Shown piece by piece: positions 11,601 through 25,679 of a DNA stretch of 64,000 bases. The position numbers and the translations under genes are program-made. The DNA lies in the NCBI RefSeq assembly GCF_002775205.1, contig NC_036443.1, forward strand, positions 15,325,373 to 15,389,372. The letters are read 5' to 3'. This DNA is from Xiphophorus maculatus (Eukaryota > Chordata > Actinopteri > Cyprinodontiformes > Poeciliidae). Within the stretch, counting starts at the first letter, position 1, and every line of letters begins with the position of its first letter. Below the pieces are notes generated by a model. That model searched no databases and was not told where the DNA came from. It saw nothing but the letters and a program-made list of their open reading frames with translations.

Positions 11601-14280
11601 GATACCATCTGTTACAAAATGACTTTAAAATATTCAATTAAAGAGGATTTAAAGTGGTATTTTGATGAAAGGAAAAAAGCATCAGACTGATTTAAGCTTC
11701 AAATGTCTCCTAGAGTCCAATTTGTTTTGTAATCCCTGAATCTTCCTTCAACAGAATGCTAAATGTTTTGGTTCATGTTGACTCTATAAATGGTGATTTT
11801 TGAGAAATACAAGAGCTCTACTGCCAACATGTAAATTTTTGCTTTTTGGGCTTGAAAACAAAACAACAATATACATCTTTTGTTGTTGACAGGTAACCAG
11901 TTTGAAGGAATTGTAAACCTAATCAAAGAAAACATGTCACAACTCTTTGGGGACATTTTTTTGTATTTGAAAGCTGAGGAAGATCACAGTTATTGCCATC
12001 TACTGGCACACCCAGGGTATTTCAGCCTTTTTGTTAGAAATTCTCCTTGCAAGGACTTTAAAAAAAAAGAAAAAACGGATTAGACTCCAAGTACAGGTCA
12101 ACAACCTAAAGAGCTGGATCATTTTATTAATGTGCTTTAAATGGAGGCATTTGTCTTTGGACCTGCGCACCAAAGACAGAAACAGCAAGGTATTTTTCAA
12201 AATAACATGTCCTTTTTGTCATTTAGAAATGAAATTTCTATCAACTCCTTCCATTTAAGTCATTACAAATAAATAAATAAAAAGACAAGACAAGAAATGG
12301 CCACACCCCTGATGTAGCTTTGTGTTCTGTGTCAAACATTTTGTGACTCGGATCGCCGTTTCCGTGCTGACATTTAGCACCAATCCGGTATCTCTTCTGC
12401 CATGTGGAGCGGAGTCTTTTAATAAATAAACACTAAAATTAGCCCCTGCAGACATGACAGTGTTCTGAGAAATATGGAAAAAATGTTCCTCCTCTAGCTT
12501 TCAGGGAGGAGCGGGGGATGTGAGGTGATACTTGCATTAGCACACATTCATCTTGCTTCTTTTTATCTCTCCTTTGCTCCTTCTTCTTTCTGCATCCAAC
12601 CCAGAAACGCTCTCACATGCATTTAGTGCGATTCACATGTAGGCATGTCCAGATGCAGACAACTGAAGAAAAGCTTTAAATATGTATTTGGTGTGGACTT
12701 CTCTTTAACACGTATCTGTCGGTTAGAAATACAATCCATTCAAAAAGTTTTGATAATTTTCTACCCAAATGCCAAGCAGCTGAGCATGGATTTATAGGGT
12801 GCATTCTGATATGAAGTGATTCATGATTTTAGTCCACTCCTGCAACCAAATATGTTTTCCTAATCTTCATTTGATGTGACACTCCCGGAATGCATTTGAA
12901 AAGTTATTCTTAACCTGCAATCATAAAGTTCAGACTTCAAGGTTTGGATATCAGGATACCGATTCTCACTTCAGCAGAGTTTGCAGTTACTTATTTAGTG
13001 TGTTCACCAACTCCCTATTGACATTAGCCTCTCCTCACCCCATCAACCAGCTGAAACCCAGCCAAAGTATACTCACTTACACTTCACTCTCCAAGCTTCT
13101 TCTCCATTGCTTTTCCTCTTTAGTTCCTTTCCCTCCCTTTTCCTTTCGCCCTCCCCCCCATTTCTAAACTGAGCTCCAATTAAGGCAAACTGGCATTCTG
13201 AACAAGCTGTTTTTAGGAGGAATTTTTTTTCTCTCTCTCAATGTTTTTTGGCTCCGGTTCCATTATAAAACAGAAGAAGTTAGGGTAAATATCCTGTTCT
13301 TATTTGCACTGTGCTGCAGAGAGGTGTGGGGATTTATTTTTACCCATTAGGCCACAGTCACAGTGTAAGCATAAGCCACAGAGACAGGCAGGTGTGTCGA
13401 TGGTGTACTTTGTGTGTGTGCAGGCAAGTGTGAGAGCGTCTCATCATTAGTGCTTCTCAGAAGCTCCCTCATCAAGCTGTGCTTCTCTGACAGTGTGAGC
13501 TCTGCAGCCACCGTGTAGACTAGCTTCTTATAACGTAAACAGCTCTCATATGACACTGCTGCATTAAAGCATACACACTGAGAGCTGCTCTTGCAGAAAT
13601 ATGCTGTCTTTTTAAAAAAAATAAATAAATAAAAGTATGGAAATGGCTTGAGCTGTAGTTATAAAAAAAATACTCTTCCTGAAACCCCCTACTTCAACTC
13701 TACATACATTTCTTCATGTAGATGTTGCTCTTGTAGCAGAATGAGTGTGTGACTGCTGCTGGCTCTGTCCAGAGCTTTGGTTTAATGTTTAAAAAAATAC
13801 TTAATTAAACACACTGAAAAGCCCAGGACTGAAGCATTTGTTTTATGTTACAGAAATGCCATGTAGTAACATGAGTCTGATTTATTGTTCAAATTTTAGT
13901 ATAACTTTTGGCATCTCTGCTATCCCCACAGGGTCAGATTAATACACACAACCTCAAATATATACATACGGCACCACCAATATTCCCAACAGCTTGCACA
14001 GACACCAGCTATTATTAACGTTCTGGAATAATGGCTGCATATTTGAGTATTGTTCTTGTCAAAAATGATAGAACTTATTTAATTTGATTGATAAAACCTT
14101 TAGTGACAGTCCGTCAGTGACCTGTACTGAAAAGGCCCTCACGTGTGAGCATGCAATCATCTTGTGCCTCTTTTTACATCTTACAGCTTATTTTGTGAGA
14201 GGAAAAATGTTCACAAATAAACTGAATTGAAAAGTACAGTGACCTGTAACATTTCTTTGTGTTCAAACTAACTCGGTTAA
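8666..14280. other. Intergenic AT-rich DNA, no gene seen
   Basis: No coding exon could be supported. It contains A-runs (9200, 9850) and a 12-bp perfect inverted repeat (11230-11241 / 11248-11259, TTAATTTGCCAA and its complement). Confidence 0.5.
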
Positions 14281-14289
14281 CTCAACCCA

Positions 14290-14485
14290 GTCACCCTAAA
14301 TAAAAATTTTTTTATTAAGTTGTCATTATTTTATAGAAATCAGTTTTCACCTTGACATTGATGAGTCTTTTTTTGTGATCTTTTGTGTCAAAAAGCCACA
14401 TTATGTTGATCATGATTTAATCTGTAAAAGCAATAAAAAAGGGTAAAACATGCAAAGGGGTGAATATTTTTATAGGCATTGACTG
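14290..14485 (+). mobile_element. Tc1/mariner-like 3'-end fragment
   Basis: The run of phrases here (GTCAAAAAGCCACATTATG, AATCTGTAAAAGCAATAAAA, AAGGGGTGAATATTTTTATA, GGCATTG) matches the 3' terminal region of a Tc1-like family widespread in fish. A partial echo of the same end lies at 14570-14625. Only the terminal part remains and there is no transposase frame. Confidence 0.5.
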
Positions 14486-14625
14486 AGTTAGTCTGAGTTG
14501 TTCAGTAATTCACAGAAACCTTACAGGGTCATTTTACTACTCAGTTCCATTCACTTCATTCTGATTGATTTATAAAAGCATAAAAAGGGTAAAACATCCA
14601 GGGGGTTGATTATTTTGGTAGAGAC

Positions 14626-16253
14626 AAGCTCTAAAATAGAACACACTGAACCACTTAGTCTTACAACTAAAAACAAAGCTAACACAAGCATTAGCTCTTG
14701 AATAACTTACTTATTTGAAACAGAAATGAAAAGTCTCTTTTTTTGGTGAGCTTCGAGTAACTGTAACTGTTTGTACTTTGTTGTTGTTTTCCACTTCCAT
14801 CCCTCGCGTAGAGTAATTTTTAGCCACAGCAGGAGGCGGCTTGTTCTGAAAAAACAGCAATCCGCCTGTACTACTCTCTGTTCTGAAGAACAAAAATATA
14901 CTTTCAATGATCTGCTGCCCAGCAGCTAAAAGGCATTGGATTTCCTACTAGAGTAAAAAAAAAAGAGAGAGAAAAGAAAATATGAAGCAAAATTGATAAA
15001 GACTGGGTAAAGTGTTACGTAAAAGCAGTTAAAGCTAAGCTTTTTTATTAATATTATTTGTAATCCATGTAAAAAAAACGTATCATTAGTTCCACTAATC
15101 ACAGAAACAGCTTTCAAAGATCTATTGTTGCCTGTGAAACAATACATTTAGAAACTTAATCAATATCACCGGTTTAAATGGATTTAAATGTATGTAATTA
15201 GAGGGTAATGGCCACAAGGAGCTCCTTAAAAGCAAACTGACTAATGTCAAAGAAGCAGGTAATTCAATAGAGATAATTAACGTATTTTGTCCAACTAATT
15301 GTTAATATCAATCAGTTTAATTAAAACAGGAAAAACAGCACTTACATTTGTCATGTTAAGAATTGATTGGAATCGGATTGTCCTGTTATAAGCCATAACG
15401 TACAGCACTCGTTTTATATTCAGTACACCAGTCACTCCTATCAATATTGTCTCATATTAATTAATCTATTTAATGCTTAATCGAATGCAAAAAATCTTTT
15501 AGAATTAGGTTACATACCAAGATTTATGAAGATTACAAACTTTTTTTCTTGCTTCTCTGCAAGGCAGGACAGCACTGCACACACATAATCGAGTCAGTCA
15601 CCTGAGTGAGGCGAATGCTATCTAATCTCAGGCTCTGGTAACCCGATGTGATGCAGCTTCAGGTTGATCTTTGTCCTTTTAAGGTCACGCACAGACAGGC
15701 AGTGTAGTCCCAGAGTCCTCTGTATCTCCTTCTCTCCCTGGAGGACACACGCTCCCAGTCTCCCTCAAACCCTGATATGGACAAAGCCCGGGGCTTCCTC
15801 CACAGCTCACATCGTCATTACTTACACTCGCACTCTTTAGAGTAGAAAACTGAACGGTTACGTTTGAAACTAGGATGAAGTAAGCTTCAAATTTTGCTCC
15901 TAAAAGGACAAGTTTGTCTGTTATTTCCAAGCATATTGAGAGCAGTAGGTGTCTCCCATCTCTCATTCCTAGTACAGAGTTTTGTTACTATTCTGTTCTT
16001 GACAGTTATGTCCCGGTAGTAAAAAAAAAAAGAAGATAGAAAAAAAGACATGACCAGAGGACAGCGAGTAAAAGAAATATATGACGTCTGCTGAATGAAT
16101 GCTGCCAATGTTAAAAAAAAAAAAAAGGTAGCTATTAGCATTGTCTTGCTGCTTAGTTAAAAGAAAAGATGCATGTGAATGTGGAAGAAGCGGAACTAGA
16201 TGAGAGAAAGTGTGATTCAGTGATCTGAAAGTCAGAGGAAAGCAAAGCAGAAC
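14626..16253. other. Intergenic, no gene seen
   Basis: AT-rich with short homopolymer runs. No exon, RNA gene or full repeat element recognised. Confidence 0.5.
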
Positions 16254-16494
16254 AGGATTGGGAATTTGTGGGCGTGCCGCGGTGGCGTAGGGGATAGCGC
16301 GGCCCATGTTTGGAGGCCTTGAGTCCTCGACGCGGCCGTCGCGGGTTCGACTCCCGGACCTGACGATATATGCCGCATGTCTTCCCCCTTCTCCTTCCCC
16401 CTTTCCAGCCAGCCTACTTTCATATAAGGGAAACTAGAGTCCACAAAAGACCCCCTGGAGGGGTAAAAGAAAAAAAAAAGGATTGGGAATTTGT
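16254..16494 (+). mobile_element. tRNA-derived SINE with perfect 16-bp target-site duplication
   Basis: The body is 16270-16478. The head is tRNA-like, with a Pol III A box (TGGCGTAGGGG, 16283-16293) and a consensus B box (GGTTCGACTCC, 16344-16354). It continues into a C/T-rich body, GGAGGGGTAAAAG and an A-rich tail. The direct repeat AGGATTGGGAATTTGT occurs exactly at 16254-16269 and 16479-16494 and marks the duplicated target. Perfect duplications and intact promoter boxes suggest a relatively young insertion by LINE-encoded machinery. It is a retroposon rather than a functional tRNA, because the acceptor stem is not maintained and unrelated sequence follows. Confidence 0.9.
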
Positions 16495-19400
16495 CAAAAC
16501 AAGGAAGATTATCAGAGTTGGCAGATTTGACACTGTTTTGTTTCCAAGGAGGCAATATGCAGGTTGTCTTATTTCTAAGGTCTTCCATCTCCTCATTTGT
16601 TTTGTAAACCCCTAAAACTTATTCACGTTTTCTAATAAAGTAGCATATAACTGTGAAGAGCAAGGTAATGGATACAAAGTTTTCTAAACTTTTTACATTT
16701 TAAAGTATTAAAGACACTAAATATGTCTTAAATGCAGTACTCAGACAAATAGTAAGTTATCTTGTTTTTATTGTCTAGATGTTGAACAAGTTTCACCGAC
16801 TTTCCATTTGGTTTCCCAGAGGAAAACTGGCAATTGGAAAGCCCAATGCTAAATAAAATAAACAATTTCCATTAACCTCATCATCCCCTTAGCCAGCCCT
16901 CAGTGAAACCTATAACAGCTTTATTTTACTTTTCTTTAGGACTGGAAACTGTGACCAAAAACAATATTTTGGCTGCATTAATAACTGCGTGAGACTATTA
17001 CAGATAAGCATCGATAACAGCTTCCTCTGGCCTCACTCGCACCCTTTTGTACACCTTATACTGTTCTGCACAACAGCTAGTGAACCACTCACATCACCCA
17101 TGCATATATATACACGCAGACACACACAAACACACACACGTACTCCATCTAACCCAAACCCAGATCCAGCTACAAAGCTCCTTTTGTTCCATTTCACTCC
17201 AGGAAAAGTCGCAACACACGCAAGTTCACTGCAGCAAAATGAAAAGAAGTTGCACCACCACTGATGGGGCAGAAAGGGGAAGGGAGGCAGCTAAGTGTGT
17301 TTTCTTGCCCCATCTGGAAAGAATTGCTTGTGTATGTGTACACACACGAGAACTCTCTCTCCCTCTATCGCTCGCACATACTTATGGATTGTAAATTATA
17401 CCTAAGCAATTTACTGCCATCAGCACTACTAGATCAAGAGGGCGGAGCTTAATAAAAGTGAACTACTAACTCTCAGGTGTCTCCAATCTGATACTTTCCC
17501 CTGAAGTTATTATCATCTAATGACCTCCATCAGATATGGCAGATGGGATTTGGGTCTGTTTTGACTCTCACATATGGGCAGCATGCAGAAAGTCTGGCTG
17601 CTACGTCACGTTACACAATCACACAGGTGGATCCAGTGCATGTTTATCACCCTGACTCCTGTTGGAAACACATCAGTGTTGTATGTTTGCTTGCTGTTGT
17701 GTAAATCATTGTCATTGCCCCCGCTTTTTTTTTTAGGACATTGCTGGAGATGTTTCCAACAATGACTCAAAGCTGAATCGCAAAGTTTGCATTTCAGGAC
17801 ATGGCTTAGCTCTGACTGGTTTGGTGAGGGGTGATGTTTAAACAGTGCTGAAGGTTTACGATGACAAAAGTGCAACTACTTCCGGTCTTACCTGTTCGTT
17901 CACTCCCGTTTGGGTTTTGTGTGGCCGTGGCCTGTTGCTCCCACCCCGACCCATACTGGTCCCACTGGCCCTGCACAGGTCCCTTTTCCTCCTTGCTTGA
18001 CAGGAGGTCCGCCTCGCCTCCCTCAGAGAGCTACACACAGAGATCTCATTGTCAGCATGGGAGCTCTGCTCTCAAGGAGGAAGCAATTGTAAGATTGCAC
18101 CGGGTGCTTATGGCCACATAACCGCAGAACAATATACCAGTGGCTGATTTTTTTTTTCCTTTTTTTTCCACAATTCCCTGCATCTTTTTCATCCAGTTCT
18201 CCATTACACACAGAGCAGGAATGCAATGGAAATGAGGCCCTGCTTTTGCCACAGAGAAAGCAGTTCCACTCTGTATTTAAAGCACAGCAGCACCAAAATG
18301 CAGCTTAGCGAAGGAGAGCTGAGTTATCTCTGTTTTGCAGACAGGCAAACAGATCAGATTCCCTCTCGTGGTTTTCAGGCCTGTCTGTCAGGAGGGGGAG
18401 AAATGATTTATGATGATAAACATTTTTCAAAGAGACCTTCAAAGAGAAATGCACTGGATGTTCTGGTACACTGTGACCTCTGAATGTCTGATTTCTGCTG
18501 CCAGATGTGGTTGAATGTACAGGCTTTACTTTCAGTCCTGGAGCCTCTCCTTCTTAAAATATAATCTGCATCAAGAAGACAAGAAGTTTATATGGATTCT
18601 ATGTTGTCACTTAACAAATATAAATCTGAACTAACAAGAATCTCTTGTTGGCTTCACCATGGCTCAGTCTTAATGCCACTTTTATTCAATATCTTGGTCC
18701 ACTCGCCCCCAAGAAAACTTAAATTATTAAAATTACGTCTCACCATAATACCACGGTACTGACAACTTTATATTCCTGTTTCACATTAATATAGCCTCTT
18801 GCAGGCATTGACTAAGTTCATACATCAGTGTTAATAAGAATTAAACATTATTATTTTTGCTTTATTGATGGTTTTACATGAAGATAAATTAGTTCATAAA
18901 TATTTTTTAGCCATCTTAAGATGTCCAAATGAGGATTTCTTTTTTTATAATGCTTACATTTTTCTTTTCTTTATGTTCCAATTTTCCAATTTCCAATTTT
19001 TAATGTCACTTTCTTCTCTTGTAGCTCTTTATTTTCTCATAAAACAATTTGAATTACCTTGTGTATTAACAGTGCCACGCACATAACCCTTTGGCAAGAA
19101 TCCATATTCATGACTGACATCAGAAATTTTATAGAGAAACTGATAAGTTCCTATCCCTTATTTTAGTCTTGTGTGAAGGTAAAGATCAGAGAACGTAAAG
19201 TTGAAACAGAAAAGCTATGTGAGAGTTTGAGAGGGAAACTAACGCAGCATGACTTTGTTTATGGTCACGTGTTTTGTTCGTCTCCACTCTGCTTCCTCTT
19301 CCACAGAAACATTCAAAATTCCTCCCAAGCACTGAACAGGGACAAGGCATCTCTCTACTTGTCTGCTTTGACCATTTTAGGTGGAAAACCAACTTATGGA

Positions 19401-22400
19401 AAATAAATTAAAATAACCTCGAGATGAAATGGAGTGAGCCAAAGATAAGATGCAATGCTGTGGCTCTCCAAGCCCAGAAAAGCGCCTCCATATGTGTGGG
19501 CTTCCTTTGTGAATTTGTGCTAACTACGCTTTCACATAAACACAAATCATAAACACACAAAGTGATCCACAACAGAGTTGTAACTCACCCACTGCTGATT
19601 GGGCATTGCCACGGAAGTCAGCATATCAGCCATGGCTCCCAACATCTGGTCGGTGCGTCCCTGATTCTTCTGCAGAGACTTCATCTTTTCCTCAGCTCCA
19701 CTAACAACCTTCACTCCTCTCAGGCTGTGCCACAGTGTGGAGCTGAGCCCACCTCGTCCTACACTGGAGCCCACAGCATAAGAACAGCTTATCCAGGAAG
19801 AGGAGGGGTGCTTACGTTTGTCCGGACCTGGGAGTGCGCACTTCCACAGAAGCCTTCAGAAGTTGTCCCTTTCTCATTCCAGAGAGGTGAGTCTGCTTCT
19901 GCCTGAGTCCAGTGAACGTCTGCCTCGTCCTGCCAGTGGAAGCTTTTACCCTCTTGTCTTTACTACCTGAACTCTGCCCTCCCTCAAACTAAATCAATCT
20001 TCTTTTTTCTTTATCTCTCTGTTCTGGGCTTCATTTTAACCGTGTCACAGTGTGATGCACTGTCAACAAATCTGCCCAGGTCTCGCGCAGCAACACGTTG
20101 ACTGTGTGAACTCTTCAGCGGCAAGGGCAACCCCAACTAAGGCCTGAGGGAATGGCACACTCATGAAACTTACTGAACTGAATGTAACCAACTACACCCA
20201 TATTTTACTCAGCTTTGTTTACATCAAAACAGCTCATAATTCTAGCATGATTCAAAACTGAAGAAGACGGCAGCAGTTCTGGCAATTAAAAAGTTATGAT
20301 TTCTGTCGAGGAATAAATTATTTGCCAAATTTAAATGGCAAAAATCACACACATAACACACTGGTGCATATGATCAGAGCTTTATTACTCAGCATTTTGA
20401 AGGCGGTTTGGCCTGTTTAAGCCTCAGATGTTGGAGAACTAAAGCTGTCCCTAGACAGGACACCCTGGGTCAGCAGTCGTATTTCCCAAATATCATCAAA
20501 GACCACTGGAGGCATGTGTACCAATTTGAAGTGCTGGTCTGATTTTAAAGTTTCAATAAATATTTTTACCGTCTGTAAGAGGTGAGCAGTGAAATTTTCA
20601 ACAAGAGAATATGTTAATTTACATTAGAGGCAAATAGTAACACTCTGTTCATATTGAGCTTCTGAGCCACAGAAATGTGAGTTTTATTGATTTGGGGATT
20701 TCATAAAAAAGCACCTTTTTGTCTAATTTTACTCTTAGATATATATTAATGTTACCAGATCATTGCTAACAAAAAAGACTTTATTTTAGCCTTGAGAAGA
20801 GTAAAAAAAACAAACAAACAATGTTTGCATATTTGCATAGGCCATGTTGTTGAAAGCAAATTGAGGTTATTTTGAAAAATGCAAAGTCTAGGCAAGAAAA
20901 AACTGGTAATATTATTAAAATATACTTCTGCTGACTCTTCATATTGATCATTTTTATTTTGTTGAATAGTTACTAATAAAACTTATGCTTTTTTGTATTA
21001 GTTGAATTTTTCATGACAAGACTGATGCAGACACACCACCATTCTCCACAAAAAGGTTCCCATATTTTCTATATTTTTTATCAATTCTCATTTATATATT
21101 GTATTTCCATTTATCAAATGGCTGGTAAAGCTGAACTCTTGAGATTTGTCTCTGTCCTTTAGTCACTGGTTTGTAATCAATAGAAATTAATAATCTTTTT
21201 TTTTTTTTGTATGAAATCAAATCAAATTGTCTTAAGTGAAAGATCCTACATTGATAGTAGGGTGAAGAATTTGAGAAGCACAATGTGCACACATTTATGC
21301 AACATCAGCAATAGTTTTACATTAAACGATAAAGATAATCACACAGTACTCATGATATTACTTTCTTCAACAACATAATGCTGAAAACCAAAAGAAATTT
21401 CTGAGCACTTATCTTATTTCTGAAGTTTCTGTGGGTATGGAGAAGATGCAGAACATAATTCTGGCAGCCAGCGGAGTGTTTCATAATAACATGTTTTAAA
21501 TTTAGGGGTAAGAAACAAGCAGTTTGAACTTCTTAGAAATATGTGTTTGCAGCAAAACTAGACATTCTCAGTTTCAACCTTTAAAATGTCTTAGATTGTT
21601 TTCAGCCAGATGCGAATGCAACATATTTTATGATCAGTGGCACCATTTAGCAAATTATTTTACCACACATCCTGTGATTATAACAAAACTATTTCTCTAA
21701 AACACCTTCTAAATGTATTTTTATCTTGCCAGTGAAAGTCTTCAGTATCATGTGAGTCTGGACAGGACATCAAGTACTCCCCGGATTGGCTGCTGTGTCA
21801 GTCAAAGACAATCAGGTACACACACCAACAAACACACACACCCACAGATAGTATGTCTTTCTATCGTCACAAGGACTTTGCATTAGTCCAGGAAAAACCA
21901 GCCACTTGTCGTGCTCTTTGCTTTTACAGAGGGTCTGTATTGTATTGTATTAACTTTGCATTGACTGCAATTCATTTTTCATTCAGTTCAGTAACGTGAC
22001 CTTTATCCTAAGCTATTCCTAGTACATGCCTAACCCCAGAGCTAACCTAACCTTAATTCACACCTTAGTCCTAATCCCAAAATATCCTTTCTTCTTATGG
22101 GACTTGGGCTTTGGACCCCATAAGGAGCATTCAGTCCTCTCAACAAAGTATGTGTTAGAAAAATGCTCTGTAGATAAAGGATTTATGTTTGAAGCTCAGT
22201 TCTGGGTTTGTTTAGTTTTTTTTCCCCTCTCTTTCTACAGTTCTAGAAGCAGACTTTGTCTTATCTCCTTATTTCCCTTTAAATGTTTTCCCCCCAACTT
22301 TCTCCCTTTCTTTTTCCTTTTTTTTCTTGTCAATGTGTCCATCACGTTTCTTTTAAGCTGACAGACAGGACACGTAAAACAAAAAAAAGAGACATCTTGT

Positions 22401-24215
22401 TGAGTTCAGCTAGTAATATGGAATATGCTCTCTACAATAATAAATATTGAAACTTTGATGTTGAATAGTATCTTTGTGCTTGATTTTGAAAGACTAATTT
22501 TAGTCTTGACTGGTTTAGCTCAATCAGTCGCTTGAAATCTGCTTTTCCTGCAGTAAATACTGAGGCTTTTTTTTTTAGTATATTTAGACCAAAATAAAGC
22601 TTTTTTCATTAATATAAGGAATCTCCTTTTGCAGTGTTATGCTCTTGTTTATATTATCAAACTTGCTACAAACTTTCCAGACAGCCTGAACAAAGCACAA
22701 GACGGCAACATCAATTTCTCTTTATTAAATCCTCCCACACATCAGCCCAGACCTCCTTGTCCTACATGAGCGACTTCAGCTCTGCTTCCTTCCTGCTTCC
22801 TTTCATTCACCTGATTCCTTTTGGAGGGTTTCAGAAAACACAGCGTGAAGAGGATCTGTCGTCAGTCACATAGATGGAAATGATAGACCCCCAGAGTCTG
22901 AGCGATTCACTGCTTAGACCGGCCCGAAGAGACTGCCAGCAGTCTAATATTAGCTGAGCACATGTCTGTCCATACAATCAGTCACTAAGCTGGCTAAACT
23001 TAGTTCACTTTGTCCCAAGTCTCTTTAAAGTTCTTTTGCTCCTCATCTGACTTCGGCTGGGTACCAGGGTGTCTGGGGAGAAGAAAAGCAGCCTTTTGAA
23101 GTGATGAGTGAACGTCTCTGGGAAGAATTTAAAGAATAAAGAAAACAAAGCTCAAGACCCTAAAAAGGAAATCTGATTACTTTCATTAGGTGTGTCCCAG
23201 AATAAAATGCTGTACATATACAAATGTTCTGTGATTATTTAACACAGTTTTGTGCTCTGGGATCAACAAACACAGTGTGTGCAGAATGAGCAATGCTGCC
23301 CTCATCTGGTTGGTCAGCATGCTTATTCTGGCATGTCTAAAAGGTTCTCCATGGAGAAAGACATCCTAAACCCCCCGCCCTGCTGTGCCAAACAGACTCC
23401 CCTGATATTTCCTGTCAATTTTATTTCTGTTTTGGTCCCTGGCGCTTTAATCTTTGCCCCCCCCTAGACGTCCCCGCTTTCCACTCTTCCTGAGTTTCAT
23501 ATCAGCAGGGACTCAGCTGAGGTTCTTGTGTCTAAACATAGATCATCACCTTTTGAGTAATGGGTCAGGTTGGTGTGATGTTGTGGAGGTAATCCCTCAG
23601 TTTGCAGCCAATAGGGTAGCGTTCTGGGTTTAAAAAAAAATGCATGCAGCTTTCCAAGTTTAGAGAACTTAGTCTGTCACCACTGGATGGCTGTGATCAA
23701 AAATACTCATAAAGACTCAAACAGCTACTATATGAGGTGATGTGTTATTTTTTTTATCTAGATACATTGCAAAGATGAATTTACATTTCTGAGATTGTAT
23801 CTTCATTAAAGGTGATACAGAACAGTTAAAATTCAGCAAACAAGGCATCTGAAATATTTTTGACATGTCAACATGTGTCAATGGATACTTGTCCAATAAG
23901 TATCCATTTCCTGTTGCGCCACATACTAAAGATCTGCATTAGCATTTAGATCTGATGACTGTGCAGGCCATTGAAGTGCATTGAACCCAAGAAACTTGTT
24001 TGGGATGATCTGAGATTTGCTTTATTATGCTGGAAATATACATGAGAAAATGGATACTTTGTGGTCATGAAGGGATCTACGTGGTCCGAGTAGCAGTGAG
24101 GTAAGACACACTAATACTCTACCCCCACCATTATGAGCCGTCAGTACATGGCAGGATGGAGCCATGCTTTCATGTTTGCACCAAGTTCTGACTCCATCTG
24201 AAATCAAAACTCGTC
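16495..24215. other. Intergenic, no supported gene
   Basis: Scanned for exons with both splice sites. The only candidate is a weak minus-strand open stretch at about 19589-19810 (reported as a finding). Sequence around 21790-22110 contains CA-rich DNA and TAACCTAACC-like phrases and looks like decayed repeat. There is an 11-bp perfect inverted repeat at 23880-23890 / 23898-23908. Confidence 0.5.
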
Positions 24216-24315
24216 AAACCAGGTAATCCATCCATCCGTTGTCTGTACCGCTTTATCCTTGTAGGGCTGCCAAGTGGTGACACTAACGCTTATCTCTCCA
24301 GCAGCCATTGAGTGA
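24216..24315. repeat. Decayed interspersed repeat (CCATCCATCCG...CCGCTTTATCC type)
   Basis: The phrase CCATCCATCC, then CTGTACCGCTTTATCCTTG, then TAGGGCTGCCAAGTGGTGAC resembles a very common fish interspersed repeat. It is short and degraded, and its family is not resolved. Confidence 0.4.
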
Positions 24316-25611
24316 CTCAAACCAGGTGATGTATTTCTAAATTGTTGCTGCCTAATATTTAGAGACCCACTTTCAAATGTAGCTTCAGTTTCCTTTTTTG
24401 ATCCACCAAGCGTTGCAGCCATTGTCGTCCTTTGATGTTGCAGCAAATCTACTTCGAGGTTAAACACAGTCTTCTAGCTATGAGCTGATGTTGCTTTTCG
24501 ATCATCTTTCGACCTTTCTCTTTTTCCCTAACAAGCAATTGAAAAGGTGCACATAATAAATTGGCCCGTGAGCGTATTTTGTAAAAACTGGGCTCATGTA
24601 CAAGCATTGCATTCTCTAGTTTGATCAGGAGGGGGCAGTCACATTCCCTCAAACAGAGACAAGGTATTGGATAACACAGACTATGATAACATACACAAGC
24701 AGTCTTAGTTTGGCCTTGTTCCCTTACAATATAAGGGTTAATCTTTCTACATGACCTTTGGGACAAAGAGTCATTTATGCTATGAATAAACTTATTAATA
24801 CAACATTTCTCTCCGCATGGCTTCAGTCCACATAACACTAATCCTTTTAAAAGCACAAAAGGAAAGATTAAGTTAAATAATTGTTTTAAAATGTATAAAT
24901 ATCACAGAAAGCTGCGAAGGTTTAACTAAAGCTTTTACCTTCATGTAAGGCTCTGGACTCTGCAGTGTGTGCACACAGACTGCATCATCCCTGCTATGGG
25001 AGCATTTATCACTGAGGCCCTCTGGCTGACTAATTTTTGATGCCCCAGCAAATTGATTTTTATCAGAAAAAAATTTTTTCTCCTATTTCACTGAATAAAC
25101 CTGTATTTTTCAGGTTGGTGGGGCTATTCTGCAGTTTTTTGTTTTTTTACAGACCCATAGCCTTAATGATTCAGTCAGAACACTTTTTTTTTTTTTTTGG
25201 ACAACAAGCAAGGTTTTCTGTCACACAACAGACGGGCAGCTCAGAGCTGTGGACAGGCAGAGTCTGTGAGAGAGTCAAGAAGATGAGAGAAAGAGCAGAA
25301 TATCTCAACAAACTGATAGCAGGGGGAACAAGGTTGGCTTCTGTCTGTTTCTTTCTCTTAATCCGCAAATCTTCTGTAATCAGGATGAGAGGCAGAGAGC
25401 ACGTTGCCTGACTTAGGACAGCGGAGTCTATGTTGGGACCAGGGTGATGAGGCAACCCAAGTGGCCGGCAGGAGCAATGGAGGGAGGGAGGAGGCAGAAG
25501 TTGTGTTCTGGTTGGGGAACGTAACCTTAACCAGTCGCTGCTGTGCACAAACAACAACAGTGGACAGAAGATGGTTTAACACCCGAGGAAAAAAATAAAA
25601 ATCTACGACAA

Positions 25612-25650
25612 AAGAAGAAGAAGAAGAAGAAGAAGAAGAAGAAGAAGAAG
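25612..25650. repeat. (AAG)13 microsatellite
   Basis: Uninterrupted AAG triplets, lying just upstream of an ATG that is followed 18 bp later by a consensus-like splice donor (see findings). Confidence 0.97.
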
Positions 25651-25679
25651 AGGACTGAACCATGGCTGGAATCCTTTGG

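Noticed and set aside
16283..16354. A functional tRNA gene
   Set aside because: A and B boxes are present, but the sequence continues into a SINE body, has an A-rich tail and is flanked by target duplications.
22020..22080. Interstitial telomeric repeat (TAACCTAACC-like phrases)
   Set aside because: Only irregular, short matches and no tandem TTAGGG/CCCTAA run.
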